Assembly (NCBI RefSeq): GCF_965219885.1
Contig: NZ_CBDCOT010000009.1
Coordinates: forward strand, 1,798,001 to 1,862,000
Source of the DNA: Curvivirga sp965219885
Lineage (GTDB): Bacteria > Pseudomonadota > Alphaproteobacteria > UBA8366 > Aestuariispiraceae
Direction of reading: 5' to 3'
Length of the DNA stretch: 64,000 nt
How positions within the stretch are numbered: the stretch's first letter is position 1; every line of letters starts with the position of its first letter. Position numbers and translations under genes: made by a program. This document shows positions 1 through 9,706 of this stretch, in pieces. The notes beneath the pieces were generated by a model, which saw nothing but the letters and a program-made list of their open reading frames with translations, was not told the origin of the DNA and made no database searches.

Positions 1-1653
1 CAAATTATTTTAGTGCCCGAGCAGGCGAATAATGAATCCACTGTAAATGATGTTTTAAGCAAACTTATCCAGCTTATCGATTTGGAAGATCATGAGATTA
101 GAAGAATCTTAAAAGAGATTTCACGTCGTCGTGCTTTTGTTCCGGTAACCGTACGTCAAAATTTATCATGGGAAGATGTTAGTCGTCTTGTGGTAAATAC
201 CCCTGATTTACCAGGCGTTCATGTGGAAGTTGGTCAGACACGCCATTATCCTTATGCGGAAACCATGGCACATGTGTTGGGATATGTGGGCGCTGTTACT
301 GAAAAAGAATTAACCGGTGATCCGCTACTTGAATTACCCGGGTTCAAAATTGGTAAGCGAGGTATTGAGAAAGTCCAAGATCTTGCCTTACGAGGAACAG
401 GTGGTAATAGTAAAGTAGAAGTGAATGCGCTTGGCCGTGTGATTAAAGAACTTGAACGTGTCGAAGGTTTACCAGGCCATGAGTTGAAATTAACTCTTCT
501 AATGCGCTTGCAAGATTATGTTGGGCAACGCGTAGAGAATGAAAAAGCAGCAGCTGTTGTGGTCATGGATGCCCATAATGGGGATGTCTTATCTTTAGTT
601 TCCACGCCTTCTTTTGATCCGAATGCCTTTAGCGAAGGGTTAAAAACGGATGAATGGAATGACCTGATTAATAATCCATATAAGCCACTTACTAATAAGG
701 CAATTGCGGGTCAATATGCGCCAGGATCTACATTTAAAATTGTTGTGGCGTTGGCAGCTTTAAAGCATGGCATCTCACCGGATTATAAGGTTTTTTGTCC
801 TGGGCATATGGACGTTGGGGATCGTCGTTTTCATTGCTGGAAAAAACATGGGCATGGTCTCGTTAATTTAACGGACGCTATGCGTGGATCTTGTGATGTT
901 TGGTTTTATGATGTTGCACGTAAAATAGGTGTAGATAAGATAGCAGAAATGGCATTCAAACTGGGCCTCGGTGAACGAAGTGGGCTTGGGTTAGACGGAG
1001 AACGTAAAGGTCTAATCCCAACAAAGGCGTGGAAAAAACGCGCTTTAAAACAAAGCTGGCATTTAGGAGAGACGCTTATCGCAGGCATCGGGCAAGGATA
1101 TGTATTGGCAACACCTATGCAGTTGGCTGTCATGACAGCGCGTGTCGTAAATGGCGGTAAAGCTGTTGCTCCGCGTTTGACCCATCAAATGTTTGATGAT
1201 GCAAATTTGATGGGTATTGAAGATGACGTTAGTTTTGAAAGTCTGGATATCCCTGAAGCACATTTGAAGATCGTTCGTGATTCAATGGATGAAGTTGTGA
1301 ATCATCCCGAAGGAACCGCGCGTGGTTCAAAGATCACAATAGCCGGCCGCGAGATGGGCGGTAAAACAGGTACCAGTCAGGTACGCCGTATTAGTGAAGC
1401 AGAACGTGAAGCTGGTATCAGAAAAGGCGAAGATATTGAATGGCGTCTTCGTGATCATGCTTTGTTTGTTGGGTATGCGCCTGTAGATAACCCACGCTTT
1501 GTTGTAAGTGTCATCGTTGAACATGGTGGCGGAGGGTCTAAAGCTGCAGCCCCAATTGCACGGGATGTATTGTTGAAAGCTCAAGAGTTAATGGCTGAGT
1601 CTGAAGCTGAAGCACAAGAAGCTCAGGCAAATACTAAGACCAAAGAGATTTAG
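1..1653 (+). CDS. mrdA: Penicillin-binding protein 2 (5' end outside window)
   Basis: Class B penicillin-binding protein, the transpeptidase that crosslinks lateral-wall peptidoglycan in the elongasome with RodA. The frame is already open at base 1, and the visible protein begins in the PBP dimerisation region, so about 80-100 N-terminal residues with the membrane anchor lie upstream; the GTG at base 13 is internal. The catalytic serine is in the SxxK motif STFK (nt 727-738), followed by the second motif SCD (nt 889-897) and KTG (nt 1363-1371) in the order expected for a transpeptidase domain. The tail is acidic and rich in Glu/Ala. rodA follows after 10 bases, the classic mrdAB arrangement, so the two are surely co-transcribed. 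Confidence 0.95.
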   Translation, partial: QIILVPEQANNESTVNDVLSKLIQLIDLEDHEIRRILKEISRRRAFVPVTVRQNLSWEDVSRLVVNTPDLPGVHVEVGQTRHYPYAETMAHVLGYVGAVTEKELTGDPLLELPGFKIGKRGIEKVQDLALRGTGGNSKVEVNALGRVIKELERVEGLPGHELKLTLLMRLQDYVGQRVENEKAAAVVVMDAHNGDVLSLVSTPSFDPNAFSEGLKTDEWNDLINNPYKPLTNKAIAGQYAPGSTFKIVVALAALKHGISPDYKVFCPGHMDVGDRRFHCWKKHGHGLVNLTDAMRGSCDVWFYDVARKIGVDKIAEMAFKLGLGERSGLGLDGERKGLIPTKAWKKRALKQSWHLGETLIAGIGQGYVLATPMQLAVMTARVVNGGKAVAPRLTHQMFDDANLMGIEDDVSFESLDIPEAHLKIVRDSMDEVVNHPEGTARGSKITIAGREMGGKTGTSQVRRISEAEREAGIRKGEDIEWRLRDHALFVGYAPVDNPRFVVSVIVEHGGGGSKAAAPIARDVLLKAQELMAESEAEAQEAQANTKTKEI

Positions 1654-1663
1654 GGAAGAGATA

Positions 1664-2803
1664 ATGGCGAGCGAAATCGGCAAAAAAGAACTCACCCTTA
1701 CCCAGAAATTCTGGCAACTAAATTGGGGATTGATACTTATTATTTCTTTGGTGGCAAGCGTTGGTTTTGCCATGCTTTATTCTGCAGCTGAAGGAAGTTG
1801 GGATCCATGGGCCTCACGTCAAGCGCTACGTTTTGGCATGGGGTTCTTCTTAATGGTCGTCATTGCTGTTGTTGATATCAAATTCTGGATGCGGCTTTCC
1901 TATATTTTATACGGTATCGGTTTTTTACTCTTAGTCGCAGTGGAAGTTTTTGGTCAGGTCGGGATGGGCGCCCAACGCTGGATTGACTTAAAGGTTATCG
2001 TGCTTCAACCCTCAGAAATTATGAAAATTGCGTTGGTATTGGCTTTGGCGCGATATTTCCATGGTATCCCCATAGAGGATATTGGACGTATCCGTACCTT
2101 GATTATCCCCTTGTTGTTGGTGTTTTTGCCGATTGGTCTGATCTTAAAACAACCTGACCTTGGTACATCTTTAATGTTAGTAGCTGGTAGTGGCGTGATC
2201 TTCTTTCTGGCAGGTGTACGGATTTGGAAATTTGCATTGGTGATTGTCGGTGTGTTGGCATCTTTACCTGTCGCTTGGAACTATCTTCACCCTTATCAGC
2301 AAAACCGGGTATTGACCTTTCTTGATCCAGAGCGAGATCCTTTAGGGGCAGGTTATCATATTATGCAATCTAAAATCGCTATGGGGGCAGGCGGCATGTT
2401 TGGCAAAGGGTTTATGCAAGGGTCTCAAAGCCAGTTGAAATTCCTTCCCGAAAAGCAAACCGATTTTATATTCACCATGTTGGCAGAGGAAATCGGACTT
2501 GTTGGTGGTTTAGGATTGATGGGGCTTTATGCGCTATTGATGATCTATGGAACCTTCATTGCTGTGCGTTGTCGCAATCACTTTGGCCGTTTGACGGCAT
2601 TAGGGGTAACGACAACCTTCTCGCTTTACGCTTTTATTAATATCGCGATGGTTATGGGCGTTATTCCTGTGGTTGGTGTACCTCTTCCGATGGTTTCATA
2701 TGGTGGTACAGCGATGTTAACCGTGATGATCGGCTTCGGATTGCTGATGAACTGTTACGTGCATCGTGACATGCGTATTCCAAGAAACTGGCGCGAAATG
2801 TAA
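1664..2803 (+). CDS. rodA: Rod-shape protein RodA (SEDS glycosyltransferase)
   Basis: SEDS-family polytopic membrane protein that polymerises lipid II glycan strands as the partner of PBP2 during cell elongation. The 379 residues are full length for RodA and show about ten hydrophobic segments. Family signatures include AQRWIDL near residue 104 and the C-terminal VPLPMVSYGGT stretch near residue 345. The ATG at 1664 has the ribosome-binding sequence GGAAGAG 4-5 bases upstream. It lies 10 bases after mrdA and is closed by a strong terminator, so mrdA-rodA looks like the end of an operon, often the mreBCD-mrdAB cluster; the upstream part is not visible. Confidence 0.96.
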   Translation: MASEIGKKELTLTQKFWQLNWGLILIISLVASVGFAMLYSAAEGSWDPWASRQALRFGMGFFLMVVIAVVDIKFWMRLSYILYGIGFLLLVAVEVFGQVGMGAQRWIDLKVIVLQPSEIMKIALVLALARYFHGIPIEDIGRIRTLIIPLLLVFLPIGLILKQPDLGTSLMLVAGSGVIFFLAGVRIWKFALVIVGVLASLPVAWNYLHPYQQNRVLTFLDPERDPLGAGYHIMQSKIAMGAGGMFGKGFMQGSQSQLKFLPEKQTDFIFTMLAEEIGLVGGLGLMGLYALLMIYGTFIAVRCRNHFGRLTALGVTTTFSLYAFINIAMVMGVIPVVGVPLPMVSYGGTAMLTVMIGFGLLMNCYVHRDMRIPRNWREM

Positions 2804-2834
2804 TTGTTGTATTAAGATAAAAGACTAAGAAATA

Positions 2835-2869
2835 AAAAGCCGGATTGAGTGAGTATCAATCCGGCTTTT
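2835..2869. terminator. Bidirectional intrinsic terminator, rodA / pit
   Basis: A perfect 14-base inverted repeat, AAAAGCCGGATTGA and its complement, with a 7-base loop. A and T runs flank both sides, so it can end both rodA (plus) and the convergent phosphate transporter (minus). Confidence 0.93.
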
Positions 2870-2900
2870 CATATTTCAATATAAAATTTTTGGTTAACTT

Positions 2901-4460
2901 CTAACTTGTCGCAAATTGGATCACATAGAAGATAATAGCTGCTAAGCTTGCAGATGCAGGCACGGTAATAATCCATGCTGACGCAATCTTTAAAGCCGCA
3001 GAACGTGCAACCAGTTCGTTTTTATAGGTCTGCTTAAGTGCCTTACGGTCTTTTTTGGAAAGTCCCATACGCTTACCTTTGGCTTTAAGGTTACGCATCA
3101 TTTTGCCTTTTTCTTTGAAGTCGGCATCTTCAAAATCTTCAAGGAAGGCATCTAAAGCATAGGATTCTTCATCTGCATAATGTGCTTTTATCTTGGCAAT
3201 CTTTTTATGGTAATTCCTTTTAATTGCTTCACGTAGGAAACCAACACCAAATACTGCGCCAATGGCCACATGTGTGGAACTTACAGGCAGTCCAAGCTGG
3301 CTTGCAATGATCACCGTGATTGAGGCGGCCATCGCGATGCAGAAAGCACGTGTTTGATCTAGTTCTGTGATCTCGGATCCAACTGTGCGGATAAGTTTTG
3401 GACCATATAATGCAAGCCCTAAAGCAATGCCGATTGCACCAACAAGCATTACCCAAAGAGGAATAGAAGCTTTTGTACTAATCTCACCATGGATAAGTGA
3501 ATCTGTAATCGCAGCTAACGGACCAACGGCATTGGCGACGTCATTCGCACCATGGGCAAAACTTAAGAGAGCTGCTGCGAAAATTAAAGGAATAGTGAAA
3601 AGCTTGTTGATGCTTTTCTTTGTGTTCTCCAAATTTTCTGAGGCACGACGGATCATTGGTTTTACAATCGCATAAATAACTGCAGCAATCCCGAAACCGT
3701 AAAGAACAGCCATATCAAAGTCTATCTTAACGATTTTCTTTAGGCCCTTCATGATCAAATAGGTACTGAATGCCCATGCCATAATCGCTATCAGAATAGG
3801 GACCCATTTCCGTGCGGATTTAATTCGGTCGCGTTTATAGTTAATCCGGTGTTTGATAAGCATTAAGAAGCCTGCTGCAATCAATCCACCTAAAACAGGT
3901 GAAATAAACCAACTGGCCGCGATAGATCCCATCTGACTCCAATTTGCAACATTGATACCGCCTGCAGCTATGCCTGCCCCTAAAACGCCACCAACGATAG
4001 AGTGGGTGGTCGATACGGGGAGGCCATAATATGTCGCGAAGTTAAGCCATAATGCACCAGCCAATAAAGCTGACATCATGAGCCAGATAAAGGTCGCTGA
4101 ATCAGAGATTGCAGAGGGGTCAATGATCCCTTTTTTGATCGTTGAAACAACATCACCACCTGCGATTATAGCGCCTGCGGCCTCGAATATTGCAGCAATG
4201 ATAATTGCCGCACCCAAGGTAAGGGTTTTAGAACCAACGGCAGGACCAACATTATTTGCTACATCATTGGCACCAATATTCATCGCCATATAAGCGCCAA
4301 TAACGCCGGCAACAATTAGGAGGTGACCATTTTCAATACCTGTAGACAGGAATTCAGTATAGATTGTGATCAGGACAATAAAGACCGCAGCCACGGCAAG
4401 TCGTAACATTTCACGACGTCGGTTTGAGGTTACGTTCTGAAATTCATTCAGCGTGTTCAT
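2901..4460 (-). CDS. Inorganic phosphate transporter, Pit family
   Basis: Low-affinity phosphate:cation symporter of the PiT/PHO-4 family in the inner membrane. The two diagnostic duplicated signatures are visible: GANDVANNVGPAVGS near residue 63 and GANDVANAVGPL near residue 305. Each is followed by a serine/threonine-rich PVSTTH or PVSSTH motif in its half, reflecting the internal duplication. About ten hydrophobic segments are present, with a long charged cytoplasmic stretch near residues 410-480 before a last membrane segment. At 519 residues it is longer than E. coli PitA because of that insert. It is monocistronic, convergent with rodA, and no PhoU-like (DUF47) partner is next to it. 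Confidence 0.92.
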   Translation of the reverse strand: MNTLNEFQNVTSNRRREMLRLAVAAVFIVLITIYTEFLSTGIENGHLLIVAGVIGAYMAMNIGANDVANNVGPAVGSKTLTLGAAIIIAAIFEAAGAIIAGGDVVSTIKKGIIDPSAISDSATFIWLMMSALLAGALWLNFATYYGLPVSTTHSIVGGVLGAGIAAGGINVANWSQMGSIAASWFISPVLGGLIAAGFLMLIKHRINYKRDRIKSARKWVPILIAIMAWAFSTYLIMKGLKKIVKIDFDMAVLYGFGIAAVIYAIVKPMIRRASENLENTKKSINKLFTIPLIFAAALLSFAHGANDVANAVGPLAAITDSLIHGEISTKASIPLWVMLVGAIGIALGLALYGPKLIRTVGSEITELDQTRAFCIAMAASITVIIASQLGLPVSSTHVAIGAVFGVGFLREAIKRNYHKKIAKIKAHYADEESYALDAFLEDFEDADFKEKGKMMRNLKAKGKRMGLSKKDRKALKQTYKNELVARSAALKIASAWIITVPASASLAAIIFYVIQFATS

Positions 4461-4695
4461 ATCGCTCGTGAGTCTCTCAATTAAATCATTATCAACGGAA
4501 TTTATATTAGCTATCTATTTCACCAATAGCTTATTTGTGGCTATTGGTATCGTGATGAGAGGTGAGTTGCAATAAAAAATACATAAAACAATTTCCCATA
4601 TTCCTTGGTTTCCTTGAAAAAGAGGCTTAATTGCATTTGCATTCCTTTGTGGATTTCAGTAGATGGAAATAAATATTCTTTTAACTGAGGGTCAA

Positions 4696-5982
4696 ATGTT
4701 CGAAAATTACGTTGAAAGCTATTATAGCCAAACATGTGTATCATCTGATTATCCCGTGCAGGAAGGCGATCAGTCCATAGATATCTGTGTAATTGGGGGC
4801 GGTTTAGCCGGTTTGAATACCGCATTAGGCTTGGCGCAACGTGGTAAATCAGTCATTTTGATCGAAGCCAATAAGATAGGCTGGGGCGCTTCAGGGCGCA
4901 ATGGTGGTTTTGTATCGGGCGGCTTTAATCGTGACAAAGATTTTCTGATCCGGAAGATTGGTCATGATAATATGATGGCTATGCATAAGCTGGATCAGGA
5001 TGCCTTAAATTTGGTGCGTGAACGGGCAAGTAATGCAGAAATAGATTGTCAGGTGGTTCATGGTAATATCGAAGGTTATCTATGGGACCAATCCCAAACA
5101 GCCCCACAGGAACTTGTAAAAAGTAATGAAGAGTTTGGTACTAACTATGAGTATTGGGATATAGGAAAAACTCAACATCATTATAAAACGAAAGCGTATA
5201 AAGGGGCTCGTTTTAATCCGGATGCTTTTCATTTTCATCCTTTGAATTACTCCCTCAATATCGCGCAGTTAGCTAAAAAAGCGGGGGTTGAAATTTATCA
5301 AGATAGCCCCGCCTTAAAAATCAATGATAAGGGCGGGCAAGTTATTGTTGAAACACCAAAAGGAAAGATTAAATCAAATCAGATTGTTTTGACCTGTAGT
5401 GGCTATATTAAAAACCTATATCCAAAGCTTAGTCAGGCAACCATGCCGATCACCACATATGTGCTAGTGACAGAGCCCTTAGGAGATCGTTTGCAAGAAA
5501 CAGTTACGGATCTTGCTTATTCCGTGATTGATGAGCGTATCTCATGTGATTATTGGCGTCCTATTCCAGATCGATCAACGCGTATTTTATGGGGAGGACG
5601 TATTACGGCTTTCCCGGTTGCGCCACATAAAGTTGCTGAAATTATGCGTAAATCTATGCTGCGTGTTTATCCGCATTTAGCGGATGTGAAGATTGAAACA
5701 TCATGGTCAGGTAAAATGGCCTATGCCAGCCATCGTATGCCTATGATTGGAAAGATTAATGATCAAGTTTGGTATAATACTGGATTTGGCGGACATGGTA
5801 TGGCCGCAACTACAATGGGTGGTGAAGTTATCGCACGGGCGCTTTCGGAAGGTAGTGAAGATTACAAGTTATTCCAAACATTTGGATTGCCTTATGCAGG
5901 AAGCTTTCTTGGTCCGGTTGCAGCACAAGCTTATTACGTGATGAAATACCTGCAAGATGAATATAAAATCTGGCGAGGATAA
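4696..5982 (+). CDS. FAD-dependent amine oxidase-type oxidoreductase (PuuB/DAO family)
   Basis: DAO-fold flavoenzyme resembling gamma-glutamylputrescine oxidase (PuuB) and other enzymes that oxidise secondary or primary amines to imine plus hydrogen peroxide. An N-terminal dinucleotide-binding motif, VIGGGLAGLNTA, lies near residue 37, followed by GWGASGRNGGFVSGG, the flavin-contacting segment typical of the PuuB group. The C-terminal GFGGHGMAATTMGGE stretch also contacts FAD. I take the ATG at 4696 as start because GAGGG lies 5 bases upstream; an in-frame ATG at 4663 would add 11 residues but lacks a ribosome site. The length (428 aa) matches PuuB. No other polyamine genes are adjacent, so the substrate is open. 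Confidence 0.85.
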   Translation: MFENYVESYYSQTCVSSDYPVQEGDQSIDICVIGGGLAGLNTALGLAQRGKSVILIEANKIGWGASGRNGGFVSGGFNRDKDFLIRKIGHDNMMAMHKLDQDALNLVRERASNAEIDCQVVHGNIEGYLWDQSQTAPQELVKSNEEFGTNYEYWDIGKTQHHYKTKAYKGARFNPDAFHFHPLNYSLNIAQLAKKAGVEIYQDSPALKINDKGGQVIVETPKGKIKSNQIVLTCSGYIKNLYPKLSQATMPITTYVLVTEPLGDRLQETVTDLAYSVIDERISCDYWRPIPDRSTRILWGGRITAFPVAPHKVAEIMRKSMLRVYPHLADVKIETSWSGKMAYASHRMPMIGKINDQVWYNTGFGGHGMAATTMGGEVIARALSEGSEDYKLFQTFGLPYAGSFLGPVAAQAYYVMKYLQDEYKIWRG

Positions 5983-5987
5983 ATTAA

Positions 5988-6017
5988 AAAAGCCGCAGAA
6001 AATATTCTGCGGCTTTT
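5988..6017. terminator. Bidirectional intrinsic terminator
   Basis: Perfect 13-base stem AAAAGCCGCAGAA with a 4-base loop, flanked by A and T runs. It ends the oxidoreductase gene and, on the other strand, cysNC. Confidence 0.92.
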
Positions 6018-6039
6018 CTTTTATCTTTATTTGTGAAGC

Positions 6040-7938
6040 TTAGATGTAATCGTTATTTTTTAGATACTCGATTACCTGATCTGCGGCTTCTTCTGCGGAA
6101 AGGTCGGCTGTTTTCAAGATAACTTCTGCCGTTTGTGGCGTTTCGTAATCTGAATCAATGCCTGTGAAGTTCGTAATTTCACCTGCGCGAGCTTTTTTAT
6201 ACAAGCCCTTCGGATCACGTTTCTCACAAAGTTCCAGAGGTGTATCGACGAAAATCTCCAAAAACTCGTTTTCAGCAACAGATTGGCGTGCCATACGACG
6301 TTCGCTGATAAATGGGGAAATGAAGGATGTCAAAACGATCAAGCCTGCATCCACAAACAATTTGGATGTCTCTGCAATACGGCGGATATTTTCCACACGA
6401 TCTGCATCAGTAAAGCCAAGATCTTTGTTCAATCCGTGACGTACATTATCACCATCCAACGTATAGGTATGCTTACCCATAGAATGAAGTTTCTTTTCGA
6501 CAATATTAGCGATGGTCGATTTGCCGGACCCAGATAGACCCGTAAACCATAGAACCGCTGGATTTTGATTTTTAGCTTCAGAACGGCTTTCTTTATCTAC
6601 ATCCAAAGCCTGCCAATGAATATTTGTAGCCCGGCGCAATGGGTGCTTGATCATACCGGCACCAATGGTGGCATTGGTAAAACGATCAATCAGAATAAAG
6701 TTACCTGTATGGCGGTTTTCTTCAAATGGATCAAACGGAAGTTCTTTGTCCAAGCTAATAGTCACATAGCCAACTTCGTTCAATTCAAGTGTTTTACCAG
6801 CTAAATGTTCCAGGTTGTTTACATTGATTTTGTGTTTCAGTTCAGAAACTTGCGCATTAATCGTGTTACCGCCCATCTTAATCAGATAGCGACGGCCAGG
6901 AAGCATTTCATCTTCGGTCATCCAGATCAAATGAGCTGCAAATTGGTTGGCTACTGCTGGTGGATGGTCTGGTGTTGCCAGCAAGTCACCACGGCTAATG
7001 TCAATTTCATCATCCAGAGTAATGGTAACAGCCTGACCTGCCTCAGCAGAAGGTAAGTCGCCATCGAATGTTGTGATGGTTTTCACCGTGCTGGTTTTGC
7101 CACTTGGCGCAACGCGAATTTCATCTCCTGGTTTGATCATACCAGCTGAAATAGAACCACTAAATCCGCGGAAATCAAGATTTGGACGGTTTACCCATTG
7201 TACATGCATACGGAATGGAGATTCATGCAAGTAAGATGTATTATCCACTGTCTCCAAATGATTCATCAAGGTAGGGCCTTGATACCAATCCATATTCGAA
7301 GATTTTTCGATGATATTATCACCTTCCAATGCAGAAATTGGCACATAGGTAATATTTTCCAGACCAAGTTTTTCTGCGAATTCGGCATATTCGGCTTTGA
7401 TTTCTTCAAATCGATCTTCGGCGTAATCAACCAAATCCATTTTGTTCACTGCCAAGACAACATTTTTGATGCCTTGAAGAGAAACGATAAAGCTATGGCG
7501 ACGGGTCTGTGTTAGAACACCCTTACGTGCATCCGCAAGAATAATTGCCAAATCAGCGGTAGAGGCGCCAGTTGCCATATTCCGGGTATATTGTTCATGC
7601 CCAGGTGTATCTGCGACGATAAATTTACGCTTATCTGTCGAGAAAAAGCGATAGGCAACGTCGATAGTAATACCTTGTTCGCGCTCTGCTTGCAGGCCAT
7701 CCAATAGCAAAGCGTAATCGATGTTACCACCTTGCGTTCCAACTTTTTTGGAATCATTGGAAAGAGCCGCTAATTGGTCTTCAAAAATGAGTTTGGAATC
7801 CCAAAGTAAACGACCAATCAAAGTGGATTTGCCGTCGTCTACACTGCCGCAAGTGATGAAACGAAGAAGACTTTTTTCTTCCTGCGTTTTTAAATAGGCA
7901 AGAATATCTTCGGAGATAAGTGCGTCTTGATGTGCCAT
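6040..7938 (-). CDS. cysNC: Bifunctional sulfate adenylyltransferase subunit 1 / APS kinase (CysN-CysC fusion)
   Basis: GTPase subunit of ATP sulfurylase fused to APS kinase (NodQ-type), so one polypeptide helps make APS and then phosphorylates it to PAPS. The N-terminal GTPase domain shows GSVDDGKST at residues 31-39, the DTPGHEQYTRNM switch II and NKMD. A beta-barrel elongation-factor-like domain follows. The C-terminal kinase has its own P-loop, GLSGSGKST, near residue 460 and the DGDNVRHGL motif. The chosen start (ATG at 7938) lies one base after the cysD stop and has AAGGATA in the cysD end. A longer open frame to 7989 overlaps cysD and is rejected. Translational coupling with cysD is likely. 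A plain cysN with separate cysC is excluded by the fusion. Confidence 0.96.
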   Translation of the reverse strand: MAHQDALISEDILAYLKTQEEKSLLRFITCGSVDDGKSTLIGRLLWDSKLIFEDQLAALSNDSKKVGTQGGNIDYALLLDGLQAEREQGITIDVAYRFFSTDKRKFIVADTPGHEQYTRNMATGASTADLAIILADARKGVLTQTRRHSFIVSLQGIKNVVLAVNKMDLVDYAEDRFEEIKAEYAEFAEKLGLENITYVPISALEGDNIIEKSSNMDWYQGPTLMNHLETVDNTSYLHESPFRMHVQWVNRPNLDFRGFSGSISAGMIKPGDEIRVAPSGKTSTVKTITTFDGDLPSAEAGQAVTITLDDEIDISRGDLLATPDHPPAVANQFAAHLIWMTEDEMLPGRRYLIKMGGNTINAQVSELKHKINVNNLEHLAGKTLELNEVGYVTISLDKELPFDPFEENRHTGNFILIDRFTNATIGAGMIKHPLRRATNIHWQALDVDKESRSEAKNQNPAVLWFTGLSGSGKSTIANIVEKKLHSMGKHTYTLDGDNVRHGLNKDLGFTDADRVENIRRIAETSKLFVDAGLIVLTSFISPFISERRMARQSVAENEFLEIFVDTPLELCEKRDPKGLYKKARAGEITNFTGIDSDYETPQTAEVILKTADLSAEEAADQVIEYLKNNDYI

Positions 7939-7939
7939 C

Positions 7940-8833
7940 TTAGAAGTATCCTTCCTGTTTTTTCTTTTCCATTGAGCCAGCTTGATCATGATCGATCACG
8001 CGCCCTTGTCTTTCGGAAGTTTTTGTTAGCAACATTTCTTGAATAATATCAGGTAAAGTATCTGCGCCAGACTCCACGGCTCCGGTAAGCGGATAGCAAC
8101 CAAGGGTACGGAAGCGAACAGATTTCATTTCTGGAGTTTCACCTGGATTTAACGGCATGCGGTCATCGTCAACCATGATCAGGTTGCCATCACGTTCAAC
8201 CACAGGGCGTTCCGCAGCATAATAAAGTGGAACAATGTCGATGTTTTCTAGATAGATATATTGCCAGATGTCGAGCTCAGTCCAGTTGGAGATCGGAAAG
8301 GCACGGATGCTTTCACCTTTACTTACACGGGCATTATATAAATTCCAAAGTTCAGGACGTTGCGCTTTTGGATCCCAACGATGTTCTTCGTTACGGAAAG
8401 AGAAAATACGTTCTTTTGCACGTGATTTTTCTTCATCTCGACGGGCACCACCAAAAGCTGCATCGAAACCATATTTATCCAAAGCTTGTTTCAAGGTTTC
8501 GGTTTTCATAATGTCTGTATAAAGTGCACCATGAGTGAATGGAGATACATTATTTTTAATACCTTCTTCATTCTTATGCACGATCAAATCAAAACCATAT
8601 TCTTTGGCTGTACGATCACGAAATTCGATCATATCTTTAAATTTCCATGTGGTATCCACATGAAGTAATGGGAATGGCAGCTTGGACGGATAAAATGCTT
8701 TCCGAGCCAAATGCAACATAACGGCACTGTCTTTACCAATGGAGTAAAGCATCACCGGATTTTCAAATTCAGCAACCACTTCACGGATGATGTGGATACT
8801 TTCAGCTTCAAGCGCACGCAAATGAGTTAGCAT
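7940..8833 (-). CDS. cysD: Sulfate adenylyltransferase subunit 2 (CysD)
   Basis: Catalytic ATP pyrophosphatase subunit of ATP sulfurylase, which forms APS from sulfate and ATP with CysN. The PP-loop motif YSIGKDSAVMLHLA is near residue 31, and the CysD/PAPS-reductase family segments GGARRDEEKSRAKER and FPISNWTELDIWQYI follow. At 297 residues it is full length. It is the first gene of the cysD-cysNC operon, read leftward, with a 220-base AT-rich upstream region that carries an inverted repeat. No cysH, cysI or sulfate transporter is in the window. The role is assimilatory sulfate activation, with PAPS possibly also used for sulfation. Confidence 0.95.
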   Translation of the reverse strand: MLTHLRALEAESIHIIREVVAEFENPVMLYSIGKDSAVMLHLARKAFYPSKLPFPLLHVDTTWKFKDMIEFRDRTAKEYGFDLIVHKNEEGIKNNVSPFTHGALYTDIMKTETLKQALDKYGFDAAFGGARRDEEKSRAKERIFSFRNEEHRWDPKAQRPELWNLYNARVSKGESIRAFPISNWTELDIWQYIYLENIDIVPLYYAAERPVVERDGNLIMVDDDRMPLNPGETPEMKSVRFRTLGCYPLTGAVESGADTLPDIIQEMLLTKTSERQGRVIDHDQAGSMEKKKQEGYF

Positions 8834-8862
8834 GTGAGTTTGTTTCCAATTTATTATGATGC

Positions 8863-8889
8863 GTTCCAGAAAATAACTATTATTGGAAC
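8863..8889 (-). promoter_or_regulatory. Candidate operator upstream of cysD
   Basis: Inverted repeat GTTCCA-N15-TGGAAC, 30-56 bases upstream of the cysD start. A third TTCCA half-site lies at 8844-8848. The spacing suits a dimeric regulator such as a LysR-type sulfur regulator, but no specific regulator can be assigned from the sequence. Confidence 0.4.
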
Positions 8890-9053
8890 ATTTTTATTTC
8901 TTTAGCCTAAAATAGGTATTCTTACAAATTAAACAAGTAATATTTGTTGAATTAAAATTAAAACAAAAAAATAATGTAGAATAAATGAATTTTGTGATTT
9001 TGATGGTAGAGTGTTATGTAGGGTAAAATATTGATTTAATTGGGGTCAAGATC

Positions 9054-9680
9054 ATGAAAAAGATTTGGGATATAAGTCCTTCTCTTCAGCCAGGCATACC
9101 TGTTTGGCCTGGGGATACCGCTTATGAAGAAACGCGTACCTGGGAATTGGATGAGAATTGTCCCGTAAATGTATCTCGTTATACCATGTCGACTCATACC
9201 GGGGCCCATGTGGATGCGCCTTTTCATTATGATCCCCATGGAATAAAAGCGGGGGAAATGGATTTAAATCGTTATTTAGGAGTTTGTCAGGTTATCGATT
9301 TAACTGGTTTATCCCGCCCCATCTCTATTGCTAATGTGAAAAATGTTTTTGAAGAAAATATTCAGAAGGTTTTATTTAAGACCTATGAATATGCGCCACA
9401 ACACGCATGGGATTCAAATTTTATATCAATTGAAGCTGCAACAATAGAATGGTTAGCCTCAAAAGATGTACATCTAGTTGGTGTTGATACAGCATCTCTG
9501 GACCCACAAGACAGTAAAACTTTGGATGCACATCATATGGTGAAAAAACATGGTCTATCTATTTTAGAAGGCATTGTGTTGGATGATGTGTCTGCGGGTA
9601 AATATGAATTGATAGCTTTGCCGTTAAAGTTGGCTAACTTGGATGCCGCGCCAGTACGCGCGATTTTAAGAGAAATTTAA
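9054..9680 (+). CDS. kynB: Kynurenine formamidase (KynB, cyclase family)
   Basis: Metal-dependent arylformamidase that hydrolyses N-formylkynurenine to kynurenine and formate. The 208 residues match bacterial KynB. The signature HTGAHVDAPFHY holds the metal ligands His48, His52 and Asp54 plus His58, and the GVDTASLDP segment near residue 148 is also characteristic. The ATG at 9054 follows a GGGG ribosome-site-like stretch. kynA, the preceding enzyme of the pathway, starts 26 bases downstream, supporting the specific assignment over other cyclase-family hydrolases. Confidence 0.92.
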   Translation: MKKIWDISPSLQPGIPVWPGDTAYEETRTWELDENCPVNVSRYTMSTHTGAHVDAPFHYDPHGIKAGEMDLNRYLGVCQVIDLTGLSRPISIANVKNVFEENIQKVLFKTYEYAPQHAWDSNFISIEAATIEWLASKDVHLVGVDTASLDPQDSKTLDAHHMVKKHGLSILEGIVLDDVSAGKYELIALPLKLANLDAAPVRAILREI

Positions 9681-9706
9681 AATTAAACAGATTATAAACG
9701 GGGTAT

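Noticed and set aside
4663..4695. Earlier ATG of the FAD oxidoreductase
   Set aside because: No ribosome site; GAGGG precedes the ATG at 4696.
7939..7989. cysNC start at 7989
   Set aside because: It would overlap cysD by 50 bases; the ATG at 7938 has a ribosome site and gives the family N-terminus.
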